A stretch of 64,000 nucleotides of DNA from NCBI GenBank assembly GCA_050246875.1, contig JBFWVF010000007.1, forward strand, positions 248,001-312,000, read 5' to 3'. The notes below the pieces were generated by a model. That model had not been told where the DNA came from and did not search any database. It saw only the letters and a program-made list of their open reading frames with translations. Shown here one piece after another: positions 18,840 to 26,849 of the stretch (position 1 is its first letter; the number at the start of each line of letters is the position of its first letter). This stretch comes from SHWB01 sp050246875 (GTDB lineage Bacteria > Pseudomonadota > Alphaproteobacteria > UBA6615). The position numbers and the translations under genes were made by a program.

Positions 18840-19841
18840 CTAGAGCGGGCGCACGCCGCCGCCGGCCAGCGGCGCCTGCCGGGTCAGCGTGTTGACCAGC
18901 GGCCGGCCGAAGGGCGGTGCCGAAATCTCGAATATGTCGCCGGCGCGCAGTTCTACCTTGTCGGCGAAGCTCACCGTGGCGGTGCCGAGGAAGTGGACGT
19001 GGACATCGCCGGGCCGGCGGAATGACGCATACTTGAAATGGTGATGCTCGAGATTGGCCACAGCATGAGACATGTTGGCCTCACCGGTGGCGAAAGGCTT
19101 CTCCCACAACACCTTGCCACCCCGCAGGATGCGCGACCGGCCCTGCACATCCCCCGGCAGTTCGCCGAGCAGCAGTTCCGGCCCGAAGGACGACTGCCGC
19201 AGCTTCGAATGCGCGAGCCAGAGGTAGTTGCCGCGCTCCATGATGTGATCGGAGAACTCGTTGCCGAGCGCCCAGCCGACGCGGAACGGCTGGCCGTCGT
19301 CGCCGACGACGTAGAGGCCGCAGACCTCGGGCTCCTCGCCGCCGTCCTCGGCGAATTCCGGCATCGCCAGCGCCCCGCCCGGCGGCACGACCCAGGAGCC
19401 GTCGCCCTTCCAGAACCATTCCGGCTGCACGCCGGTGCGGCCGGCCGGCGGCTTGCCGCCCTCCAGCCCCATGCGGAACATCTTCATCGAGTCCGACAGC
19501 GCCGCCTCGCCGCCCTCGGCGAACTTGCGATGCATGGCGTCGCGCGCATCGGCACTGCCGAGATGCGACAGGCCGGTGCCGGTGACGAGGCAGTGCGCCG
19601 GGTCGGGGTGGTCGAGCGGCGGCAACAGGCGGCCCTGGGCGACGACCGCGGCATAGTCGTCGCGCGTCGCCCCGGAGTGTCGCTCGACCAGCGCGGCCAA
19701 GGTTTCACCGGCCGCGATGGCCCGGCGGGCGAGTGCGTAAACGGTATGAACGCCGTCAAGCCGGACGAGCGTCTCGGCGTCGGCGACGCAGCCGACCCGC
19801 CGGCCACCGCCCGCCATGTACTGGACGAGGCGCAGGCTCAT
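18840..19841 (-). CDS. AraD1/FAH family enzyme
   Basis: A 333-residue protein of the fumarylacetoacetate-hydrolase fold, most like the AraD1 (GguC) group: ELLLGELPGDVQGRSRI, GEANMSHAVANLEHHHFKYA and RRPGDVHVHFLGTATVSF are landmarks I recall from that group. Members are linked to sugar-acid dehydration or hydrolysis of C-C bonds in 3-keto acids. Metal ligands should come from EPEVCGLYVV and following acidic residues. The ATG overlaps the stop of an exported protein upstream (ATGA). Confidence 0.75.
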   Translation of the reverse strand: MSLRLVQYMAGGGRRVGCVADAETLVRLDGVHTVYALARRAIAAGETLAALVERHSGATRDDYAAVVAQGRLLPPLDHPDPAHCLVTGTGLSHLGSADARDAMHRKFAEGGEAALSDSMKMFRMGLEGGKPPAGRTGVQPEWFWKGDGSWVVPPGGALAMPEFAEDGGEEPEVCGLYVVGDDGQPFRVGWALGNEFSDHIMERGNYLWLAHSKLRQSSFGPELLLGELPGDVQGRSRILRGGKVLWEKPFATGEANMSHAVANLEHHHFKYASFRRPGDVHVHFLGTATVSFADKVELRAGDIFEISAPPFGRPLVNTLTRQAPLAGGGVRPL

Positions 19842-20359
19842 CGACCGGGCACGGCGGCGCCCATGCGGGCGAGGAACGATGCCAGCGACTCGCCATCGAG
19901 GCGCAGCACGGCGTCGAACAGGCTGTCGGCCATGCGGCAGAAGGCGTCGCCCTCGCGCATGCTGCGCTGGGACGACCAGTTGGCGAGCAGCGTGACGTAG
20001 CGGTCGAGTTCGGCGTCGGCGGCGTCGCCGTAACTCTTCTCGAACATCTCGCGCAGGATGCGGCTGGTGCGGGCCAGCTCCTCGGCGTGGCGCGTGACCG
20101 CCGCGTCGTACTGGCGCTGGCGATCGCAGGCCAGGGCCGCGATCATCAGGTCGCTCTGCAGGGCGCGAACATTGATTGCCGCCAGTTCGGCCGTCGTCGG
20201 CGGCACCGTCTTTGCCGGCGTGGCCGCCGATGCCGCGCCGGCGAGCGCCAGCAGCGCCGCGGCCGCGAGCGTGCCGATCGTTCCCGCCTTCCGTGCAGCC
20301 AGCGTGGCGCGCACCCGAACCCCCTTGCCGGAGCGGGAGTTTGGCACCGTCGCCGTCAT
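19838..20359 (-). CDS. Exported protein of unknown function
   Basis: A 173-residue protein with a basic N-terminus and a hydrophobic stretch ending AGAASAATP (signal peptide to about residue 46). The mature part is helical, with two Cys (in ALACDRQRQY and DAFCRMADS) that could pair in the periplasm. A later start at GTG within VRVRATLAARK would give a more usual signal length. Its stop codon overlaps the AraD1 start by four bases, so translation is probably coupled, although the two proteins would act in different compartments. Family not recognised. Confidence 0.75.
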   Translation of the reverse strand: MTATVPNSRSGKGVRVRATLAARKAGTIGTLAAAALLALAGAASAATPAKTVPPTTAELAAINVRALQSDLMIAALACDRQRQYDAAVTRHAEELARTSRILREMFEKSYGDAADAELDRYVTLLANWSSQRSMREGDAFCRMADSLFDAVLRLDGESLASFLARMGAAVPGR

Positions 20360-20382
20360 CGGCGCAACGTTCGCCCGGCCGC

Positions 20383-21966
20383 TCAGAAGCGCAGTGCGCG
20401 CGCCTGGTTGACGTGCGGCAGCGCGGCGACGCTGGCCAGCACCTCCGGCGGTGCCGGCTGGTCGACCTCGACCAGCGACAACGCCTCGCCGCCGGGCCCG
20501 GTGCGGCCGAGGTGGAAGGTGGCGATGTTGATTCCGGCATCGCCAAGGACCGAGCCGAGGCGACCGATCAGGCCCGGTCGGTCGTTGCTCATCACGTAGA
20601 GCATGTGCGTTCCCAGTTCGGCCTCGAGCGAGATGCCGCGCACATCGACGAGCCGCGGCTTGTCGCCACCGACGAGCGTGCCGGCGACGGTGCGCGTCTG
20701 GCGCTCGGTCCGGACGGCGAGGCGGATCAGCGTCTGGTAGTCGCAGGGCCGGTCGTGGCGCACTTCGGAGACCTCGATGCCGCGCTCGTGCGCCAGCACC
20801 GGGGCATTGACCATGTTGACGCTGTCGAGCAGCGGCCGCAGCAGGCCGTTGAGCGCGGCGGCGACCAGCGGGCGCGTGTTGAGGCCGGCGGCGTCACCCT
20901 CGAACTCGATGGTCACGGCGACGAGGCCGGTTTCCGTGGTCTGGCCGGCGAAACTGCCGAGCAGTTCGGCCAGGCGCATGTACGGGCGCAGGCGCGGCGC
21001 CTCCTCGGCCGACACCGAGGGCATGTTGAGTGCGTTGATCACCGCCCCGGTCAGCAGGTAGTCCGACATCTGCTCGGCGACCTGGATGGCGACATTGACC
21101 TGCGCCTCGGTGGTCGAGGCGCCGAGATGTGGCGTGCAGACGACGTTCTCGTGCGCGAACAGCGGATTGTTCTTCGCCGGCTCCTCGACGAAGACATCGA
21201 GCGCCGCACCCGCGACATGGCCGCTGTCCAGCGCCTTCAGCAGGTCGGCCTCGACGACGAGGCCGCCGCGCGCGCAGTTGATGATGCGCACGCCCTTCTT
21301 CATCTTCGCGATCGCCGTCGCGTCGACGATGCCGCGCGTCTGGTCGGTCAGCGGCGTGTGCAGGGTGATGAAGTCGGCGCGGCCGAACAGCGTGTCGAGA
21401 TCGACCTTCTCGACGCCGATCTCGAGCGCGCGTTCGGGCGACAGGAACGGATCGTAGGCGACGACCTTCATGCGCAGGCCGCGGCCGCGGTCGGCGACGA
21501 TCGAACCGATGTTGCCGCAGCCGATGACGCCGAGGGTCTTGCCCGTCACCTCGACGCCCATGAAGCGCGACTTCTCCCACTTGCTCGCCCGGGTGGAGGC
21601 GTCGGCCGCCGGAATCTGGCGGGCCAGCGCGAACATCAGGGCGATGGCGTGCTCGGCGGTGGTGATGGCGTTGCCGAAGGGCGTGTTCATCACGACGATG
21701 CCATGGCCCGTGGCGGCCGGCACGTCGATGTTGTCGACACCGATGCCGGCGCGGCCGACGATGCGCAGGCTGCCGGCGGCGCCGGCCTTCAGCACTGGCG
21801 CCGTGATCTTCGTGGCCGAGCGCAGGGCGACGCCGTCATAGCCGCCGATGATGTCGACGAGGTCGGCCTCCTTGAGGCCCTGCCGCACGTCGGTCTCGAC
21901 GCCGCGCGCGGCGAACACCTCCATGGCACGCGGGTCGAGACTGTCGGCGATGAGAACCTTGGGCAT
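20383..21966 (-). CDS. serA: D-3-phosphoglycerate dehydrogenase, long ACT-containing form
   Basis: A 527-residue NAD enzyme that oxidises 3-phosphoglycerate in the first step of serine synthesis. The Rossmann motif GVIGCGNIG lies at 146-154; NCARGGLV and CTPHLGAST carry the catalytic Arg and His regions. The allosteric substrate-binding domain follows (about 320-450) and a C-terminal ACT domain (from LYVMSNDRPGLIGRLG, about 455-527) is the likely serine sensor. serC lies 62 bp upstream on the same strand, so both form one operon. Confidence 0.97.
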   Translation of the reverse strand: MPKVLIADSLDPRAMEVFAARGVETDVRQGLKEADLVDIIGGYDGVALRSATKITAPVLKAGAAGSLRIVGRAGIGVDNIDVPAATGHGIVVMNTPFGNAITTAEHAIALMFALARQIPAADASTRASKWEKSRFMGVEVTGKTLGVIGCGNIGSIVADRGRGLRMKVVAYDPFLSPERALEIGVEKVDLDTLFGRADFITLHTPLTDQTRGIVDATAIAKMKKGVRIINCARGGLVVEADLLKALDSGHVAGAALDVFVEEPAKNNPLFAHENVVCTPHLGASTTEAQVNVAIQVAEQMSDYLLTGAVINALNMPSVSAEEAPRLRPYMRLAELLGSFAGQTTETGLVAVTIEFEGDAAGLNTRPLVAAALNGLLRPLLDSVNMVNAPVLAHERGIEVSEVRHDRPCDYQTLIRLAVRTERQTRTVAGTLVGGDKPRLVDVRGISLEAELGTHMLYVMSNDRPGLIGRLGSVLGDAGINIATFHLGRTGPGGEALSLVEVDQPAPPEVLASVAALPHVNQARALRF

Positions 21967-22028
21967 CGGAAATCTCCGGGAGCGGAATGTCGGGACCCGC
22001 GCGGCAGGCAAACGCGCGCGAACGAAAA

Positions 22029-23195
22029 TCAGGCGCCGGCGCGCACCTGCGCCCAGGCCCAGTCGAGCCAGGGCAGCAGCGCGGTTACGTCGGCACGCTC
22101 GACCGTGGCGCCGGTCCATACCCGCAGGCCTGGCGGCGCGTCGCGGTACGAGCCGATGTCCCAGGCCACGCCCTCGCGGTCGAGCAGATCGGCAATGGCC
22201 TTGGCCGTCGCGGCCTGGGCCTTGGCGTCGAGACCGGCGAACCACGGATCGACGATCTTCAGGCAGACGCTGGTCGGCGAGCGCGTCGCCACGTCCTCGG
22301 CGAGAAAGGCCGCCCAGTCGCTCGCCGCGACCCACTCGGCGACGACGGCAAGGTTGCCTTCGGCGCGCGCGATCAGCGCCGGCAGGCCGCCCAGCCCCCC
22401 GGCCCAGTCGAGCGCGTCGATCTGGTCCTCGACGCAGAGCATGGACGGCGTGTTGATGGTGTCGCCCTTGAACACCGCCTCGTTGAGCTTGCCGCCCGAG
22501 ACGAGGCGGAAGATCTTCGGCAGCGGCCAGGCCGGCCTGGTCGTCAGCAGGCGTTCGACGGCGCGCGGACCCAGCGCCAGCATGCCGTGCTGCGCCTCGC
22601 CGCCGAGCACCTTCTGCCACGACCAGGTGACGGCATCGAGCCGGTCCCAGGCGAGGTCCATGGCGAAGGCCGCCGAGGTCGCGTCGCAGATGACGAGGCC
22701 CTGTCGATCGCGCGCGATCCAGTCCCCGTTGGGCACGCGGACGCCCGAAGTGGTGCCGTTCCAGGTAAAGACGACGTCGCGCGCGAAATCCACCGAGCCG
22801 AGGTCCGGCAGCAGGCCATAGTCGGCCGACAGCGTGCGCACGTCGGCCAGCTTCAGCTCCTTCGTGACGTCGGAGACCCAGCCCTGGCCGAAACTCTCCC
22901 AGGCCAGCACGTCGACACCGCGCGATCCGAGCAGCGTCCACAGCGCCATCTCGACGGCGCCGGTGTCAGAGGCGGGCACGATGGCGAGGCGCCAGTCGGC
23001 CGGCATGCGGAGAATGGTCTTGGTCTTCTCGATCACGGCGCCGAGACGGGCGCGGGCCGGGCCGGCGCGATGCGAGCGGCCGACGAGCGCGCCTTCGAGC
23101 ACCGCCGGCGACCAGCCGGGGCGTTTGGCACACGGACCTGAGGAGAAGCAGGGATTGGCCGGCCGGAGCGCCGGCCGTCGCACGGATTCGGTCAT
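22029..23195 (-). CDS. serC: Phosphoserine aminotransferase
   Basis: A 388-residue PLP aminotransferase of the alphaproteobacterial SerC type; it converts 3-phosphohydroxypyruvate to phosphoserine. The PLP lysine is in WSWQKVLGGEAQHG; NPCFSSGPCAKRPGW near the start and WNGTTSGVR are landmarks of this SerC subtype. The start MTESVRRP gives the expected N-terminus. First gene of the serC-serA operon, with its own promoter candidate 59-86 bp upstream. Confidence 0.95.
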   Translation of the reverse strand: MTESVRRPALRPANPCFSSGPCAKRPGWSPAVLEGALVGRSHRAGPARARLGAVIEKTKTILRMPADWRLAIVPASDTGAVEMALWTLLGSRGVDVLAWESFGQGWVSDVTKELKLADVRTLSADYGLLPDLGSVDFARDVVFTWNGTTSGVRVPNGDWIARDRQGLVICDATSAAFAMDLAWDRLDAVTWSWQKVLGGEAQHGMLALGPRAVERLLTTRPAWPLPKIFRLVSGGKLNEAVFKGDTINTPSMLCVEDQIDALDWAGGLGGLPALIARAEGNLAVVAEWVAASDWAAFLAEDVATRSPTSVCLKIVDPWFAGLDAKAQAATAKAIADLLDREGVAWDIGSYRDAPPGLRVWTGATVERADVTALLPWLDWAWAQVRAGA

Positions 23196-23253
23196 TGCTG
23201 TCGCGTCCCTTACAGAACGCCGCGCCCCGTTGGGGGGACGTGGCCCGCCGGGG

Positions 23254-23281
23254 AGAATAGGCTTCGCCGACGGCGGGTCAA
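23254..23281 (-). promoter_or_regulatory. Candidate promoter of serC-serA
   Basis: On the reverse strand TTGACC (23281-23276) and TATTCT (23259-23254) are 16 bp apart, 59 bp before the serC ATG. Both boxes match the sigma-70 consensus well for this GC-rich genome. Confidence 0.55.
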
Positions 23282-23320
23282 TGACGCCGCCAAGACGTTT
23301 TGACGCAGCGGGCGCCGACC

Positions 23321-25183
23321 CTAGAGCCCGTACCAGACCCGCGCCAGCACCGTGTAGGCAAGCCACATGAGCACCACCAGCGGCGCTCCGGCGCGGAAGA
23401 AGTCGACGAAGCGGTAGTTGCCGGGCGCCATCACCATCAGGTTGGTCTGGTAGCCGATCGGCGTGGCGAAGCTGCAGTTCGCAGCGAAGACGACGGCGAC
23501 GGCGAAGGCCTCGACCGGCGCGCCAAGGCGCTGGGCGAGACCGACGGCGATCGGCGTGAACAGCACCGCGGCGGCGTTGTTGGAGATCAGGTTGGTCATC
23601 AGGGCGATGACCAGGAACATCGCCGACAGCGCCACCAGCGGCGAGGCATCGCCGATTGCCGCGAGGAAGGCGTCGACGATGGCGGCTGCGCCGCCCGTGT
23701 CCTGCAGCGCGGTGCCCAGCGCCAACGCGGCGGCGATCAGCAGCACGATGTTGCGGTCGACGGCGCGCCCGGCCTGGCGGATGTTGAGGATGCCGAAGGC
23801 CAGCATCAGCCCGGCGCCGCACAGCGACGAGATGACGATCGGCACCAGCTCGGTCGCCGACAGCAGCACGACGACGCCGAAGATGGCGAGCGCCCGCTTG
23901 GCGTTGTGCGTCGCCGGCAGCACCGTCGCCGACCATTCGATCAGCAACACGTCGCGATCGCCGCGCAGGCCTTCGACCTCTTCGCGCGTGCCCTGGATCA
24001 GCAACACGTCACCGGCCTCGAGCCGGATCTCGGTGATGCGCGCGCGGATCATGCGCGACTGGCGCTGGATGCCCAGCACGATGACGTGAAAGCGATGACG
24101 GAAGGCGGCGAGTTCCAGCGTCTGGCCGACCAGCCGCGAGGCCGGCGTCACCATCACCTCGGCGATCTGCTGTTCGCCACGGCGGCGACGGCGGCCATCG
24201 CGCTCGGCCGTATCCTCGCCCTCCTCGTCGCCGGCGCCGATGTCGAGCAGGTGCGTTTCGCCCTTCATCGCTTCGGTCAGTGCCCGCCGGGTCGCCGCCA
24301 CCACCAGCACATCGCCGGGCAGCAGGCGAAGGCCGTCGTCGAAGGGCGGCAGGAAGGCATGCTCGTCGCGCTGCACGAGGCGCACCGTGACGTCGCGCAG
24401 GTCGGGGAAGAAGCCGCCACGCGGTCCGATGCCGGCCAGGCGCGAACCTTCGGTGACGGCGATCTGGGCGAGGAACTGCCGCCCGTCGGCACCGCCGAGC
24501 GCCGCCGACAGCGGCATGCGGTCGGGCAGCAGGCGCGGCGCGACGAGGATGATGTAGAGCGCGCCGACGCCGGCGAGGATGGCGCCCGGCGCGGTGAACT
24601 GGAAGATCGAGAATGCCGGCAGGCCGAGCTGCACCAGCGAGCCCGAGACCAGCAGGTTGGTCGAGGTGCCGATCAGCGTCGTCATGCCGCCGAGGATGGC
24701 GGCGTAGCTGAGCGGGATCATCAGCCGCGACGCGGTGTGGCCCAGGCGCTCCGCGATCGCCTGCACGACCGGGATCAGCAGCACGACGACCGGCGTGTTG
24801 TTGAGGAAGGCGCTGGTGACGATCGCCAGCACCAGCACCAGCGCCGGCGCCAGCATGACGCGGCCACGCACCAGCGTCACCACGACGCCGGCGGCGCGTT
24901 CGAGTGCGCCGGTCTGCGCCAGGCCCTGTCCCAGCACGAGCAGCGCGGCGACGGTCAGCAGGGCCGGATTGGCGAAGCCGGCGAGCAGCCGCTCGGGGCC
25001 CAGCGTCGCCCGCCCCGCCGCGTCCACGGCCGGAAAGAAATGGAACAGCAGCAGCAGCGCGCAGATGACGGCGAGGGAGGTGAACTCCATCGGCACGCGG
25101 TCCCACGCATAGAGTGCGAGCGCGGCGGCGATGATGGCGAAGGTGCCCCACAGGCCGATCGCAGCGACGAGCGCGGGTTCCAT
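23321..25183 (-). CDS. SLC13-type anion permease with two RCK_C (TrkA-C) domains
   Basis: A 620-residue inner-membrane transporter. N- and C-terminal permease halves each show the re-entrant loop signature: TSAFLNNTPVVV and TSTNLLVSG in the first, NLISNNAAAVLFTP and GYQTNLMV in the second. Two cytosolic RCK_C domains sit between them (about 215-300 and 335-410), each ending in a pattern like LLPGDVLVVAATR or LEAGDVLLIQGTRE. Relatives carry sulfate, dicarboxylates or other divalent anions; the substrate cannot be read from the sequence. Confidence 0.9.
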   Translation of the reverse strand: MEPALVAAIGLWGTFAIIAAALALYAWDRVPMEFTSLAVICALLLLFHFFPAVDAAGRATLGPERLLAGFANPALLTVAALLVLGQGLAQTGALERAAGVVVTLVRGRVMLAPALVLVLAIVTSAFLNNTPVVVLLIPVVQAIAERLGHTASRLMIPLSYAAILGGMTTLIGTSTNLLVSGSLVQLGLPAFSIFQFTAPGAILAGVGALYIILVAPRLLPDRMPLSAALGGADGRQFLAQIAVTEGSRLAGIGPRGGFFPDLRDVTVRLVQRDEHAFLPPFDDGLRLLPGDVLVVAATRRALTEAMKGETHLLDIGAGDEEGEDTAERDGRRRRRGEQQIAEVMVTPASRLVGQTLELAAFRHRFHVIVLGIQRQSRMIRARITEIRLEAGDVLLIQGTREEVEGLRGDRDVLLIEWSATVLPATHNAKRALAIFGVVVLLSATELVPIVISSLCGAGLMLAFGILNIRQAGRAVDRNIVLLIAAALALGTALQDTGGAAAIVDAFLAAIGDASPLVALSAMFLVIALMTNLISNNAAAVLFTPIAVGLAQRLGAPVEAFAVAVVFAANCSFATPIGYQTNLMVMAPGNYRFVDFFRAGAPLVVLMWLAYTVLARVWYGL

Positions 25184-25202
25184 GACGGCTTGGCGCCCCT
25201 GT

Positions 25203-25652
25203 TCAGGCCGCGGGACGACGCTTGATGAACGATGTGGTCTTGAAGCTGCACACCGTGCCCGAGGCCGGCGTGGCGATGGTGAAGGCGAAGACGACGATGC
25301 CGCGGTCGGGCCGCGACCCCGAGGGCCGGGCCTCGATCACCTCGATCGTCGTCTCCAGCGCGTCGCCGGGGCGAACCGGCTTCGACCAGCGCACCTCGTC
25401 CATCGCCGGGCCGCCGAGCGAACTGTCGACGATGTGGCCGAGACGGATCCACTGCGCGAAGGCGGTGCCGAGGGTCTGGTACCCACTGGCGATGATCCCG
25501 CCGAAGGGGCCCTTCTCCGCCGCCGCCCTGTCGATGTGGATCGGCTGCGGGTCGTAGTCCCGGGCAAACGCGATGATCTCCGCTTCGCTCAGCACCGCCG
25601 GCTCGGTCGTGAAGCGGCGGCCAACGGTCAGATCCTCGAAATACAGGCTCAT
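25203..25652 (-). CDS. MaoC-like (R)-specific enoyl-CoA hydratase
   Basis: A 149-residue single-hotdog enzyme. The hydratase motif D-x4-H is present as D34-PQPI-H39, followed by FGGIIASGYQTLG. Such enzymes hydrate trans-2-enoyl-CoA or related thioesters in fatty-acid or methylated-acid breakdown. It has its own promoter candidate and a palindromic operator in the AT-rich gap upstream. Confidence 0.88.
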   Translation of the reverse strand: MSLYFEDLTVGRRFTTEPAVLSEAEIIAFARDYDPQPIHIDRAAAEKGPFGGIIASGYQTLGTAFAQWIRLGHIVDSSLGGPAMDEVRWSKPVRPGDALETTIEVIEARPSGSRPDRGIVVFAFTIATPASGTVCSFKTTSFIKRRPAA

Positions 25653-25678
25653 GGGCTCCTCGGGTGCCGGGCGGGCAC

Positions 25679-25707
25679 CCTATAGAGAGCATTTTTTACA
25701 TACGCAA
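25679..25707 (-). promoter_or_regulatory. Candidate promoter of the maoC gene
   Basis: On the reverse strand TTGCGT (25707-25702) and TATAGG (25684-25679) are 17 bp apart, 27 bp before the ATG. The surrounding 60 bp are markedly AT-rich compared with the flanks, which supports a real promoter. Confidence 0.55.
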
Positions 25708-25717
25708 TACGGATTGA

Positions 25718-25736
25718 ATTCACATTTAACGTGAAT
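25718..25736. promoter_or_regulatory. 19-bp inverted repeat, likely operator upstream of maoC
   Basis: ATTCAC (25718-25723) and GTGAAT (25731-25736) are perfect inverted arms around a 7-bp AT-rich centre, just upstream of the -35 box of the maoC promoter. The arrangement suits a dimeric activator or repressor of the TetR, GntR or CRP sort; which one is unknown. Confidence 0.5.
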
Positions 25737-25756
25737 GACTTGTTATTATCCGGCCC

Positions 25757-26635
25757 TCACTCGGCCGGCACTCCCGCCTGCGCGGCTTCCCAGGCCAGGA
25801 TCAGGCGCTTGCGCTCGGGCCGCCAGCGATAGCCTGTGATGCTGCCGTTGTTGCGCAGCACGCGATGGCACGGGATCAGCCACGAGACGGGGTTCTGGCC
25901 CACGGCGCCGGCCACCGCTCGCGGCGCGTCCGGCCGGCCGATGCGACGCGCGAGATCGCTGTAGCTGGTGAGCGCTCCGGCCGGGATGCGCAACAGGGCT
26001 TCCCACACCTTGAGCTGGAAGGGCGTGGCGCGCAGCAGCAGGTGGATCTGTCCGGCCCCGCCGAAGGCCCGCTCGGCAAAGGGTCGCGTGATCGCAACGT
26101 CGGCGGACAGCCGCGCCTCGCCGAAATTGGTCGCGAGGTCGGCGAGCACGGCTTCGTGGTCGTCGCGATCGCCGAAGGCGAGACCGCAGACGCCGCGCGG
26201 GCTGGCGACGATGAGGCAGTCGCCGAACGGGCTGTCGTGCCAGCCCCAGGCCAGTTCGAGGTCGGCGGCGCGCGCCTTCCACTCGCCCGGCGTCAGGGCC
26301 TCGTGGGTGACGAACAGGTCGTGCAGGCGACCCGGGCCCGACAGGCCGGCATCGAACGCGGCGTCGAGCACGCTCGCGGATTCGGCAAGGCGCTGCTTGG
26401 CGTGGCGCAGGGTCAGGTACTGCACGTACTTCTTGGGGCTGACACCGACATAGCGGGTGAACAGCCGCTGGAAATGATGCGGTGCGAGACCGGTCGCGGC
26501 GGCGATCTCGTCGAGGGAAGGTTGCTCCTGCCAGTGCCGGCCGAGCCAGGCCAGCGCCCGGCCGATGGTGGCATAGCCGGAACCGGCCGCTTCGGGCGGC
26601 TGGGGCGTGCCGATGTCGAGGGCGGTCATGGCCAT
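25757..26635 (-). CDS. AraC-type regulator fused to methylated-DNA-cysteine methyltransferase
   Basis: A 292-residue protein with an AraC helix-turn-helix (about 24-122, LDEIAAATGLAPHHFQRLF and SPKKYVQYLTLRHAKQRL) followed by an O6-alkylguanine transferase domain (about 125-288). The acceptor Cys256 is in PCHRV and the arginine-finger helix in TSYSDLARRIG. It looks like E. coli Ada without the N-terminal zinc domain that repairs phosphotriesters and switches the regulator on. Probably repairs O6-methylguanine and regulates genes for alkylation damage. Confidence 0.9.
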   Translation of the reverse strand: MAMTALDIGTPQPPEAAGSGYATIGRALAWLGRHWQEQPSLDEIAAATGLAPHHFQRLFTRYVGVSPKKYVQYLTLRHAKQRLAESASVLDAAFDAGLSGPGRLHDLFVTHEALTPGEWKARAADLELAWGWHDSPFGDCLIVASPRGVCGLAFGDRDDHEAVLADLATNFGEARLSADVAITRPFAERAFGGAGQIHLLLRATPFQLKVWEALLRIPAGALTSYSDLARRIGRPDAPRAVAGAVGQNPVSWLIPCHRVLRNNGSITGYRWRPERKRLILAWEAAQAGVPAE

Positions 26636-26797
26636 AGTCTACTCCCGGGTTGGGGCGGCGCAGGCGCCGTTTGTCCGCAAGCTAGGCTGCGGCCCGCCCC
26701 GCCCCCACCCGCTTCTTGCCGAAACGCGCCCCCGGCCGGCGGAGACGTGCATGGCGCAGCCTGCCGGCCGACCGACCGCGTCGACGCTCTTTCAATT

Positions 26798-26826
26798 TTT
26801 CAGTTCCTGAGTCAAAAATACTGAAA
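26798..26826. promoter_or_regulatory. Inverted repeat upstream of hyuA, possible operator
   Basis: TTTCAGT (26798-26804) and ACTGAAA (26820-26826) are perfect inverted arms with a 15-bp centre, ending 23 bp before the hyuA start. The area is AT-rich in a GC-rich genome. The XRE/cupin regulator encoded at the end of the same cassette is the natural candidate ligand, by inference from position only. Confidence 0.5.
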
Positions 26827-26849
26827 TCCATCACCGGGACGGGGCGGGC

